Part shown: positions 32,701 through 39,941 of the stretch, piece by piece
How positions within the stretch are numbered: the stretch's first letter is position 1
How the letters are laid out: each line of letters begins with the position of its first letter
Assembly: GCA_039810085.1 (NCBI GenBank)
Contig: JBDHWG010000002.1
Coordinates: 62,001-126,000 of the forward strand
Origin: JBDHWG01 sp039810085
Lineage (GTDB): Bacteria > Chloroflexota > Anaerolineae > Epilineales > JAHCIE01
Length of the DNA: 64,000 nt
Reading direction: 5' to 3'
Position numbers and translations under genes: made by a program
Notes under the pieces: generated by a model
What the model was told of the DNA's origin: nothing
The model's input: the letters and a program-made list of their open reading frames with translations, nothing else
The model's database searches: none

Positions 32701-35507
32701 GCCAGGGGCAGCGTCCGGTAGTCATTGTACGGGAACCAGCCCTGCAACGCACGGTCCGCATCGGCGTTGCTCACCTCGATGACCTTCGAAAGGTTTGGCC
32801 CCATAAGCAGCATCTCGTCTGGCTCCAGGGAGACGCCCGCGAACTCCACGCCGACGATGTCGCCGCGGTTATCACGTAGGACATTCGCCTCCTCACGGAC
32901 GGAGGTGTCCAGGAGAACGAACTTGACGTTGTCCGGGACTACGCCTCGGCCGCCATCTTTGAGCGCCTTCTTGAGATGCGTCAGCACCCAGCGCCCCGTG
33001 CCGCCGACGCCGATGACGAGTGTCGGCGACACCTGCCAGAGTGGGTCGAGATTGATGGGCGGCAACGGCCCAGGCGGCATGCGCACCGGAGTTGTCTCGA
33101 CGACGGGAGGCGGGACATAGCGGCGTTGTAAGCGTCGGCAGAGATACCAGGCCAGCAGAATGAGCAGGACGGGAATGAGCCACGGCCACAGGCCGAGCAC
33201 ACCCGCCAGGATGTCTGTCTGCGGCGGCTCCCCCCAGAAGGGCAGGTGCTCGAAGACGCCGGGCTGGGATGCGCTGGCCAGTGGCATCGCAGCGCCCGAT
33301 TGTCCAGTCGCTGGGTCAATCGGGGTTACGAACAAATCGTAGCGGTCGTCATTGCGTTTGCTGTTGAACGCGAGCATATCACCAGTGCGCGACCAGGTCG
33401 GCCACGAGTTGCTGACATTCTTGAGCGTCTGACCAGCAGCATCGTCATTGGCACGCAGTCGGATGCGGTCGCCGCCAACCGCCGGCACGACGAAAATCTC
33501 CGCTTCTGGCGCCGCATAAGTAGTGCGGCCGGTCGTATGCCGCGTGAAGGCGAGCCAGCGGCCATTAGGCGAGTACGACGGGTAGTAGTTGAAGCCGTCG
33601 CCGCTCGCCCCCGGCAACGGTATCGCTGCGCCGCCCGTCGCTGGCACAACGTAGATATCCGTTGGGCCTTCAAAGTTCAACGAGCTGCCAGCCGTCTTGC
33701 CGCGCACGAAGGCAATATACTGTCCATCCGGCGACCAGGCCGGCATAGCCTCGGCCACCGTCGGGTCGCTCGCGCCAGCCAGCTTGGTGACCGCTTTCGT
33801 CCCAATATCGAGGATGACGATATCCTGATCCGACGTTGCAACGGCGAGCTTGCTGCCGTCCGGCGACCACGCAGCGTACGATCCGTCGATCCGGGGGACC
33901 TCTATTCGCGTGCCATCGAGATTGTAGACGATGAGCGGGCCGACACCGGCGACGGTGAAGGCGGCAATGCGGTGGCTGCTCGACGAAACCGTGTGGCAGC
34001 CGACACACGTCCGTTCCGAGCTAAAAGCCTTGAACTCGCTCGCCGGTTTGGCCCCCCCCTGGTCAGTGACGTAGATGGAGCCGTTGTTTTGCCCAGGCTC
34101 GATGCGCCAGAAGTAGACCGACTCCGTCGCGCACATGTTGCTCGTCAGGAGCGGCACGAGCTGAGAGAGGAACAGGAGACCGAGCGGCGCGAGCAGCCAG
34201 GGAATCCAGCGACACATGGACCGCTCGCGCGCTCCTTTCTGCCATTCCTTCCAGACGTTCCACACCCACCAGGCGAAGAAGAGTAACAGCAAGAGAGCCA
34301 GCAGCCAGCCCCACCAGGGCATATCGCAGAACGGGCCGAGCCGCGAGTTGGCAGCTGCGGCCGCGCCCGCTGTCTGGGGAATGACGACAGGCGCAATCGG
34401 GCGGAGCGTTGGGAACGGGGTGGATGTAGGAACCGGCGTTGCTGTCGGCGGCGCTTGAACCGCAACTGACATCTCTGGCGGTAGGCGAAGTTCCTGGGGT
34501 GTATCACCACATCGCGTATATCTGATGAGGTCGCCACGATCAACGGAGTACGTTCCGGGAGCGCGGGGGCGCAGCCGGTAGCTCAGGACGATGGATTGAT
34601 TAAGCACGTCCTTGAGCTTCCACGTGATACGGTCCCCATTGACCGTCCCACTTGGGCTGACGGAGCCGGGGACAACCTCCATCGTCGTGGCATCAAACGT
34701 ATGCTCGACGACCACATCCGAGGCCGCGTTGGCCTGCAGAACCGTCTCGGCGATTGTGGCGTAAATCCGGTCCAGGTCACCGGCGGAGGGGGCATAGTAG
34801 GAATCCGAGGGTTGCGACGCCATATCGCGCAGAAGCGACTGATCGGCGTCCGCGCCAAGACCGATAGTGATCAGGCGGACACCATCATCACGCGCTTTCT
34901 TGGCCGCAGCCAACGGCGCTGCCCCGCTTTGCTTCCCGTCCGTGAGAAGAACGATTATCTGGTTCGCCTCCGGCCGCGCGCGCGCCGTCTTCAGCTCGCG
35001 CTGCGCCATGACAATGCCCTGGTCCATTGCGGTGCCACCGTTGGCGTCAAATTGGTTGATTGCATCCGTGAGGCTTTGCAGATCGCTGCTCAGGGGATGA
35101 GCGACGCTGGCCGCCGATTGGAACTCGACAAGCCCGACGTGATCGCGGCCAAGGTTGATTTTGCTCAAGAATGTCTTTGCCGCGTCTTTGGTCCGGCTCA
35201 TTTTCGTCGCGGACGTGCCGTCGCCAGCCGACTCACCCATGCTGCCAGAGTGGTCGATGACCAGGATGATGTCGGACGACTTCTGAACGACTTTCCGCTC
35301 GCAGACGGCATTGTTGCCGGTCAGCTGGAGGGAGACAGTGAACTCATCCTTGCCCAGCGTGGCCGTGGGGGGTGTCACCTGGCGGCTAACCGCCAGCGCC
35401 TCGGGCGCCTGGCCCTGCGCCAGCGGGGTGTTGCCGGGGAGCAGGGTCAGGCCGACGAGCGCCAACACCAGCAGGACTATCAAGGATCTCGGGTGGCTGA
35501 TGCTCAT
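29775..35507 (-). CDS. Giant membrane fusion: vWA domain, TolB-like propeller with CxxCH, tubulin/FtsZ-like domain, zinc ribbon
   Basis: A 1910-residue protein. Order: signal peptide/anchor (8-30); vWA (78-260) with MIDAS DHSGS at 85-89; Pro/Thr linker; TM1 397-418; short basic loop; TM2 433-455; a CVGCH motif at 501-505; a TolB/WD-like propeller ~520-755 (repeated AWSPDGxxxA); TM3 771-790; basic RRLQRR. Then comes a cytoplasmic tubulin-like domain from 828 (LVIGVGGTGRWV, later SLTGGMSGVLSDLA as the GGGTGSG-equivalent) and a C-terminal zinc ribbon (RCVNGHPMEPGDKRCGECG). Charges fit vWA and propeller outside, tubulin-like domain inside. CxxCH is the covalent heme-c signature, but one motif alone does not prove heme. 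A transmembrane sensor coupling surface binding to a tubulin-like GTPase is the natural reading. Confidence 0.87.
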   Translation of the reverse strand: MSISHPRSLIVLLVLALVGLTLLPGNTPLAQGQAPEALAVSRQVTPPTATLGKDEFTVSLQLTGNNAVCERKVVQKSSDIILVIDHSGSMGESAGDGTSATKMSRTKDAAKTFLSKINLGRDHVGLVEFQSAASVAHPLSSDLQSLTDAINQFDANGGTAMDQGIVMAQRELKTARARPEANQIIVLLTDGKQSGAAPLAAAKKARDDGVRLITIGLGADADQSLLRDMASQPSDSYYAPSAGDLDRIYATIAETVLQANAASDVVVEHTFDATTMEVVPGSVSPSGTVNGDRITWKLKDVLNQSIVLSYRLRPRAPGTYSVDRGDLIRYTRCGDTPQELRLPPEMSVAVQAPPTATPVPTSTPFPTLRPIAPVVIPQTAGAAAAANSRLGPFCDMPWWGWLLALLLLLFFAWWVWNVWKEWQKGARERSMCRWIPWLLAPLGLLFLSQLVPLLTSNMCATESVYFWRIEPGQNNGSIYVTDQGGAKPASEFKAFSSERTCVGCHTVSSSSHRIAAFTVAGVGPLIVYNLDGTRIEVPRIDGSYAAWSPDGSKLAVATSDQDIVILDIGTKAVTKLAGASDPTVAEAMPAWSPDGQYIAFVRGKTAGSSLNFEGPTDIYVVPATGGAAIPLPGASGDGFNYYPSYSPNGRWLAFTRHTTGRTTYAAPEAEIFVVPAVGGDRIRLRANDDAAGQTLKNVSNSWPTWSRTGDMLAFNSKRNDDRYDLFVTPIDPATGQSGAAMPLASASQPGVFEHLPFWGEPPQTDILAGVLGLWPWLIPVLLILLAWYLCRRLQRRYVPPPVVETTPVRMPPGPLPPINLDPLWQVSPTLVIGVGGTGRWVLTHLKKALKDGGRGVVPDNVKFVLLDTSVREEANVLRDNRGDIVGVEFAGVSLEPDEMLLMGPNLSKVIEVSNADADRALQGWFPYNDYRTLPLAERSLQSGTFSRRPMARAGLIEKLRQGTPSGDGAGGSLDPEVARDAARLWETLVGNSADLARRSPLVRIILVGSLTGGMSGVLSDLAYLARRAARGVVPTNGNVQLEGYFTTPGAFHEVVGDKLPILQLNTTASLREIGRFQMASGASFPITYARGSETSADGQTPLTGSINWQLFDDISLFGSRGDVTVAPGKSREPWATTFASMADVISFRMDSGVAAGARLDYRQNVRNQVAVKQQQTGQAIVGAAGSYVYRLPMMDIVDIVTARWARKLFDVFLGGSVTAATTSVAPAASGLPSTHTADDAARRFVTGAHEAGDPPEGMRAVGDLAMHAQPPPAEVRDLANGSGRPFAHYLDYALRLILNGTAASDANARQRGLRIDEGLAFAQAVQRLLQSAYAVAQDQQAKAAAEPAPAKTGFLQRLKRLLGGGEADATTWSEAAQQIQGWLQTVNRTIASLEGMRGLLVGIKDPQKRVHGLADELALRQTEVDRRRDQMDQVAVRQYLWSRPSTQEEMMASPQEQRDLATEWYAAVEGRLTRYLDRFYWMMAQDGAIRLGVVTFGKGSNVIALDSQDPKSVERVADELKRLAEYVVQEWMKEQGIDIDLADVLPTQLSTRENYPADKLVETIWPKAAPRLDPAANATGLDGEQIAAAGLSQDIQEDTDNESLTRLKGVFTTLGTPRSRVPAHLETVPTQVISTTDRMAMSLVREYTLMPLWDVPELRDALRIYTTQAGRQTQRFSEPAVRTPVFQAERNALAYEQRLEARDVVDEDYHVLHPLIVTALERNELAELYLLAFAAGWVQTRQDVAVIQIPGSIEKALPLPSQDAGSGGLDPRVAGLIRFAAGLPEDAALVTALRQAFDGANSRVTGAWNQFLDRYQPQAATTPVEPGEIRCVNGHPMEPGDKRCGECGALPAPRPPAPPAGPWRKPFADEPRVIQDLGAVAALVCYRRLTSEQDWERIVMTESRTLRRMA

Positions 35508-35609
35508 GACGGGCTCTCTAGGTGTTCTCAGCGCCGGGGCGAGCCATGCCGGCTGTGGATGTCAGCAACGGCTCGTCCCGGCAGCAGTCAGGCTCTTCTC
35601 AACGTGCGC

Positions 35610-38600
35610 TCATGCGACGGCGGGTTGACGCCTCGGCGCCCCGCACTCCGGGCAGAACCTGGCGTTCGGTGGCATCTCGTGGCCGTTCTCGCACACGGGC
35701 GTGGCTGGCCGCCTTGGCGCGCCGCACTCGGGGCAGAACTTGGCGTTCGGCGGCATCTCGTGGCCGTTCTCACACACAGCCACTGGCTCAGGGAGCTTGG
35801 GCGGCTCTGGCTTACGCTCGGGCTTCCCGCACTCTAGACAGAACTTGGCGTTCGGCGGCATCTCGTGGCCCTCTTCGCAGTAGCGAACGGGAGCCGGAGG
35901 CTCTAGCTTACGCTCAGGCTGCGGCTCCGGCGGGGTCTTGGTTTGAGATGAGACTCCTACGCTGGTCTTGCCGTCGGCCACCAACGTTAGTCTCTCTCCA
36001 CACTCCTCCACCTGCTTAGGCAGGGGGCCAGGCTCACCGCATTGGGTACAGAACTTCTTGACCGCTTGGTTCACGTGGCCTGATGGACACACCCACTGGC
36101 CATCGTCCAGCCACTTCGAGACTGGCGCATCCTCTTTGCCGTTATTCTCCACGCCGCTGACAGTTTCGGTCTCCTTACTTGTGTCCGCTTGGGCCGTGAT
36201 CTCCAGCTCCGGTTCAGGCTGACGTTCGTCCGTTGGGATCTCCCCGGTCCATGCAGCCAAATCGAAGAAGCGGTCCTCAAGCGCCTTCAGTTCCTCGTAC
36301 GCCGCGCCGCGCAAAGCCGTCCACAAATCCACGGCTTCCTGGATAGCGGCGCGCTGCTCAGGCTGCATGTCGCTGGGCGGCTGCGCGCCTTCACGCCACG
36401 CCCAGGAGTACCTCTGCAGCTCCTTCTGGGCGCGATCAATCAGGCCGTTGAGCCGGATGATGCGCGCCGCCTTGTCAGTGGCTTCCGCTTTCAACTGCGC
36501 ATCGCGACGGTTCGCGGGTAGGAGGGACCAGCCCATATCTCCCTGCGCAGCGAGCATGTCGCGGTGTTCCTGGGACCGCCGCTCCAGGGTCGCCTCCACC
36601 TGCTTCCAGTCGATCTTCGTCGTCTTGTCAAATTCGACTTGCCGGCAGACGAGCTGAACAATGGCCTCCATCAGGCTGGGTTGATTGGAGGGTGGAGTGA
36701 GAGGGTATTCGACAGGGTAGGCGCGGCCGCGTAAGGTATAGACATCGCCATCCGCGCGGCGCTGCCCTTCAGGGTCAACCATCAACCGCCAGTAGCTATA
36801 TCCGCGCGGGTTGTCTTGCGGCGGCGTGTAGCGGTGCAGGAGGATGCCCCGCTCACCGCCAAGCTTCCAGTCATAGTTGGTCGAGCCGTAGGCGAGGCAG
36901 CGCATGGCAAGGTGGAAGCGGTCAATGTCCTCCATCGTGACAACTACCTTCTCGCTCAGCTGCCGCCGCCGCTGCCGCATCGTCCTGTCGCCGGTGCTCA
37001 ACCCACACTCGATCTGGAGCGCGTTGGACTCGGCGGGCAGGACGTGCAGCTCCCGCCAGCGGCTGCCCTGGGCGCTGACGGTGTGATAGCTCGGCTCGGC
37101 GTCGGCGTAGCCCTCGATTTGCGTCGGCCTGAGCAGGTCACCGAACATGACAAACGTGAGCTTGAAGCGGTCGCGCGACTCCTGGCCCGAGCTGGAAAGG
37201 TAATTCTGCTTCGCAGCCACCTGAATTTCACTTGCCGCGACCTCCTTGAACCTTACCGCCACTTCCCGCCGCACATCCTCCAGGAAAGCCTCGTCTTCGG
37301 GTTTTAGAGCGACTTTGTAGACGCGCATGATCGTCGTGCGCATGGGCGGCTCTTCCTGGGACGTTCGCTTCAGCAGATAGCCGCTATTCCTGAACACCCT
37401 GTCGCCCAAATCGCCGACTCGGTGTACATAATTGACGCGCAGATACTCGGTGACCGACATCTCTGTCCAGGCGTTATCGTAGACAGCGCGGCATTGGTTG
37501 AGGATGGTGTTCAGGTTGCGCAGCCCCAGGACTTGCTGGCCCGAGGCGCCGGCGCGGCGGTCCCAAGCTTTGCCGCCGACCTTGAAGTCCACCCGCAGCC
37601 CCCCGCCTTCCTGCGGGACGACGCTCCACTCCATGGATTGCAAGACGTCGTCGAGCTTGCCGCGACTCAGCGCCTCGCGCTTCTGGCTGAGGTATTCGTC
37701 CTTCTCTTCATTGTCTTCGATGACCCAGCGCGCTGCGTTCTTGCTCTGGTTGCGGTCCACCTGGACCTCGCGCTGCCCATCGAGGAGCAGGGCGTACGCT
37801 CCGCCATCGGCGGCGTAGGAAGTCGCCAGGGCGCGTTCCCACGTCGTCAGCTCCTTGAGCGCCCCCTCGACGGACTTCTGCAGGCGCTCGATCAGCTCGT
37901 AGACCACCTGGCGCGCGACGTCGGCCTTCTGGAACTGCATCAGCCGGTCGGCCGCCTCGCGGTACTTCTTGCGGTTGGAGTTCTGGAAGCCGGCGCCGCG
38001 CCGCATCTGCGTCGCCGCCTCTTTATAGGCGAGCTCAAGACCGTCATACTGCGGCTTGCGCTTTGTCTGGCTCTCCGCCCCTGCGCGGGCCAGGACGGCG
38101 GCGGCATCCTTGAGGATTTTGTCCACGCGCTGGAGGAAAGCCAGGGCGTAGCCGAGCTTTGCCTGCTTGCGCGTCTGCGGCGTCCCCTGGTTGGGGTCGC
38201 CGTTCAGCGTCAGGCGCAGCCACTTCAGCAGCACATCGTCGAAGCTGGTGACATGGTGGCTGCCCAGGATGACAAGGGCGCGGCGGAAGTCCCCGCCTGC
38301 GCGCAGCCAGACTTCGCGCGGCTCGCCGAGCATCTGGCGGTGCTTCACCCCGACCTCGGTCTCCATATTGCTGGCTTGCTGCTCGTTGGTCTTGCCTGGC
38401 TGGTTGTGGTCAACGTAGTACTTGCCGCTCTGCTTGTTGTTGACGCTGCCGTCTAGCTCTTCCTGGGCCTGCGCCACATAGTTTTGCCAGTTGGAATCTG
38501 ACGGCGCGAGGCGCTGCTGCCACCCGCGCGCATCCTCGGCGAGGATCGCGGCGACGACTTGCTCGCGTTGGGCAGCGGTGCGGTCGGCCACGAGGCCCCA

Positions 38601-39917
38601 CTCAGCCAGTTGGGCGACAAGGGCGGTCGTGTTCAACTTCAGCCAGCTCTCCGCGTCCCGACTCGGGTCGCGGGCCAATCCTTCGGGCTGCCCCGTCTCT
38701 AGTTGAAGCGGGAACAGCACGTCTTTCTCGTCCCGTTTCGGTTTAAGCAGCACATCTAACGCTTCGCGGGCCAGGCTGTGGCTCCACCCCTCGACGATGT
38801 GATAGATGGGCAGCTCGATGGTGTACGTCCCGACACTGCCGTAAGTGACCACGCCGTCGGGAATGTTGAAGGCGGGATAGAAGGACTTGTAGTTGACGGA
38901 GTGGCTGCAGAACGCGCTGCCCGACCGATCGTCCACGTACGAGACGATGACATCGGCGATCGAGGGCGCCAGCCCTTTCTCAAGCTCAAGAATGTTGAGG
39001 GGGTTGCGCTCGCGCTGGCCGTCGTAGAGATAGACGACGCTGTACGGGCTGCCCTGGAGCCGGGAGTTCAACGGCCCGGTTTTGGTGGGGTCGTAGACCA
39101 TGGGGTAGCCGCCGATCTGGCGCGTCGTGACGCCGTCGAGGCGGGTCAGCTCGCGTAGGGCGGCGTAGGAGCGGGCCTCGAAGTCCTGCCGCACGGTCGG
39201 CTGGCTGATTTGCACCGCTGGGGTGCCGCGGAACGCCTCGGGCAGCACGAAGTGACCGATGATGACCGGCTCGGTGCGGAAGCCGGCGCTAGGGGCCAGG
39301 GCGTGGACCAGGTGGGCCACATCGGCGACCAGGGCGGCGCCCGTGCCCCCGGCGAGCGAGCCGGTGATGTGGACGTAGACCTGGCTTGCCCCACTCTGGT
39401 AGATGGCGCGGAGCGACCCGAGGAGCAGGGTATTGAGCTGGGTCATGTTGGTGAACAGCGCCAGGCGGCCAAACTGGCGGAGGCGGCCCGCGCCGACATT
39501 GAGGTTCCACGTAGACGGCTCGACGTTCTTGACGTCGAGGTAGTAGCGGGCCTGGAACCAGCTGCTAATATGGCGGTTGGGCTGATTCTGGAGCAGGGAG
39601 TCGTTGCCCTCGGCCTTGATTTGCTCGGCCTTGACCGTCGCGCCAAGGGATCTGACGGTTCCGGTCAGCGGCACGTACTCGCCGCCCTCGATGCTGACCG
39701 GCCCGGTCTGGTGGTGCTGGTCGCGCTCGTTGCCCCAGCCGCCTACTTTGAACTGGTATTGCTGCTCTGTATCCAGGACAAGGAGGGCCATGCCGTCGGG
39801 CAGCTGGTTCCGATTAGTTTCCAGCAGCCCCTTCTTGACGAAGGTGACGACTTTCAGCCCCGTCCCCCCTAGACCGATGACAAGCGACGGGATCGCTTTG
39901 AAGCTGTTATCCGCCAT
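35610..39917 (-). CDS. Tubulin/FtsZ-like protein with four C-terminal zinc ribbons
   Basis: A 1435-residue cytoplasmic protein. The tubulin-like GTPase domain begins at once: SLVIGLGGTGLKVV (11-24) and the nucleotide-binding signature HITGSLAGGTGAALVAD (183-199). A long helical middle (~400-1250) has no recognised domain. The last ~170 residues hold four ribbons of the type C-x2-GH-x9-FCxxCG, the last three nearly identical (ENGHEMPPNAKFCPECG). It fits the diverged FtsZ-like family that Makarova and Koonin linked to vWA proteins, a distinct GTPase and OmpA-like proteins. Polymerisation is plausible but unproven. GGAGGAGTGAG precedes the ATG; the vWA gene is 24 nt upstream. Confidence 0.87.
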   Translation of the reverse strand: MADNSFKAIPSLVIGLGGTGLKVVTFVKKGLLETNRNQLPDGMALLVLDTEQQYQFKVGGWGNERDQHHQTGPVSIEGGEYVPLTGTVRSLGATVKAEQIKAEGNDSLLQNQPNRHISSWFQARYYLDVKNVEPSTWNLNVGAGRLRQFGRLALFTNMTQLNTLLLGSLRAIYQSGASQVYVHITGSLAGGTGAALVADVAHLVHALAPSAGFRTEPVIIGHFVLPEAFRGTPAVQISQPTVRQDFEARSYAALRELTRLDGVTTRQIGGYPMVYDPTKTGPLNSRLQGSPYSVVYLYDGQRERNPLNILELEKGLAPSIADVIVSYVDDRSGSAFCSHSVNYKSFYPAFNIPDGVVTYGSVGTYTIELPIYHIVEGWSHSLAREALDVLLKPKRDEKDVLFPLQLETGQPEGLARDPSRDAESWLKLNTTALVAQLAEWGLVADRTAAQREQVVAAILAEDARGWQQRLAPSDSNWQNYVAQAQEELDGSVNNKQSGKYYVDHNQPGKTNEQQASNMETEVGVKHRQMLGEPREVWLRAGGDFRRALVILGSHHVTSFDDVLLKWLRLTLNGDPNQGTPQTRKQAKLGYALAFLQRVDKILKDAAAVLARAGAESQTKRKPQYDGLELAYKEAATQMRRGAGFQNSNRKKYREAADRLMQFQKADVARQVVYELIERLQKSVEGALKELTTWERALATSYAADGGAYALLLDGQREVQVDRNQSKNAARWVIEDNEEKDEYLSQKREALSRGKLDDVLQSMEWSVVPQEGGGLRVDFKVGGKAWDRRAGASGQQVLGLRNLNTILNQCRAVYDNAWTEMSVTEYLRVNYVHRVGDLGDRVFRNSGYLLKRTSQEEPPMRTTIMRVYKVALKPEDEAFLEDVRREVAVRFKEVAASEIQVAAKQNYLSSSGQESRDRFKLTFVMFGDLLRPTQIEGYADAEPSYHTVSAQGSRWRELHVLPAESNALQIECGLSTGDRTMRQRRRQLSEKVVVTMEDIDRFHLAMRCLAYGSTNYDWKLGGERGILLHRYTPPQDNPRGYSYWRLMVDPEGQRRADGDVYTLRGRAYPVEYPLTPPSNQPSLMEAIVQLVCRQVEFDKTTKIDWKQVEATLERRSQEHRDMLAAQGDMGWSLLPANRRDAQLKAEATDKAARIIRLNGLIDRAQKELQRYSWAWREGAQPPSDMQPEQRAAIQEAVDLWTALRGAAYEELKALEDRFFDLAAWTGEIPTDERQPEPELEITAQADTSKETETVSGVENNGKEDAPVSKWLDDGQWVCPSGHVNQAVKKFCTQCGEPGPLPKQVEECGERLTLVADGKTSVGVSSQTKTPPEPQPERKLEPPAPVRYCEEGHEMPPNAKFCLECGKPERKPEPPKLPEPVAVCENGHEMPPNAKFCPECGAPRRPATPVCENGHEMPPNARFCPECGAPRRQPAVA
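35641..35880 (-). repeat. Near-identical zinc-ribbon-coding repeats in the tubulin-like gene
   Basis: Three ~58-bp units beginning near 35,641, 35,722 and 35,826 share stretches such as TTCGGCGGCATCTCGTGGCC. Each encodes one zinc ribbon. Their DNA-level identity indicates recent tandem amplification or gene conversion; a fourth, older ribbon near 36,030-36,090 is more divergent. Confidence 0.8.
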
Positions 39918-39941
39918 CTCACTCCTCCAGGTGCTCTAGGA

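Noticed and set aside
37422..38456. Long plus-strand open frames opposite the tubulin-like gene (and similar ones at 4287-5192, 33246-34286, 34596-35837)
   Set aside because: High-GC shadows of real genes; no ribosome sites, no recognisable domains, and the sense frames carry clear motifs.
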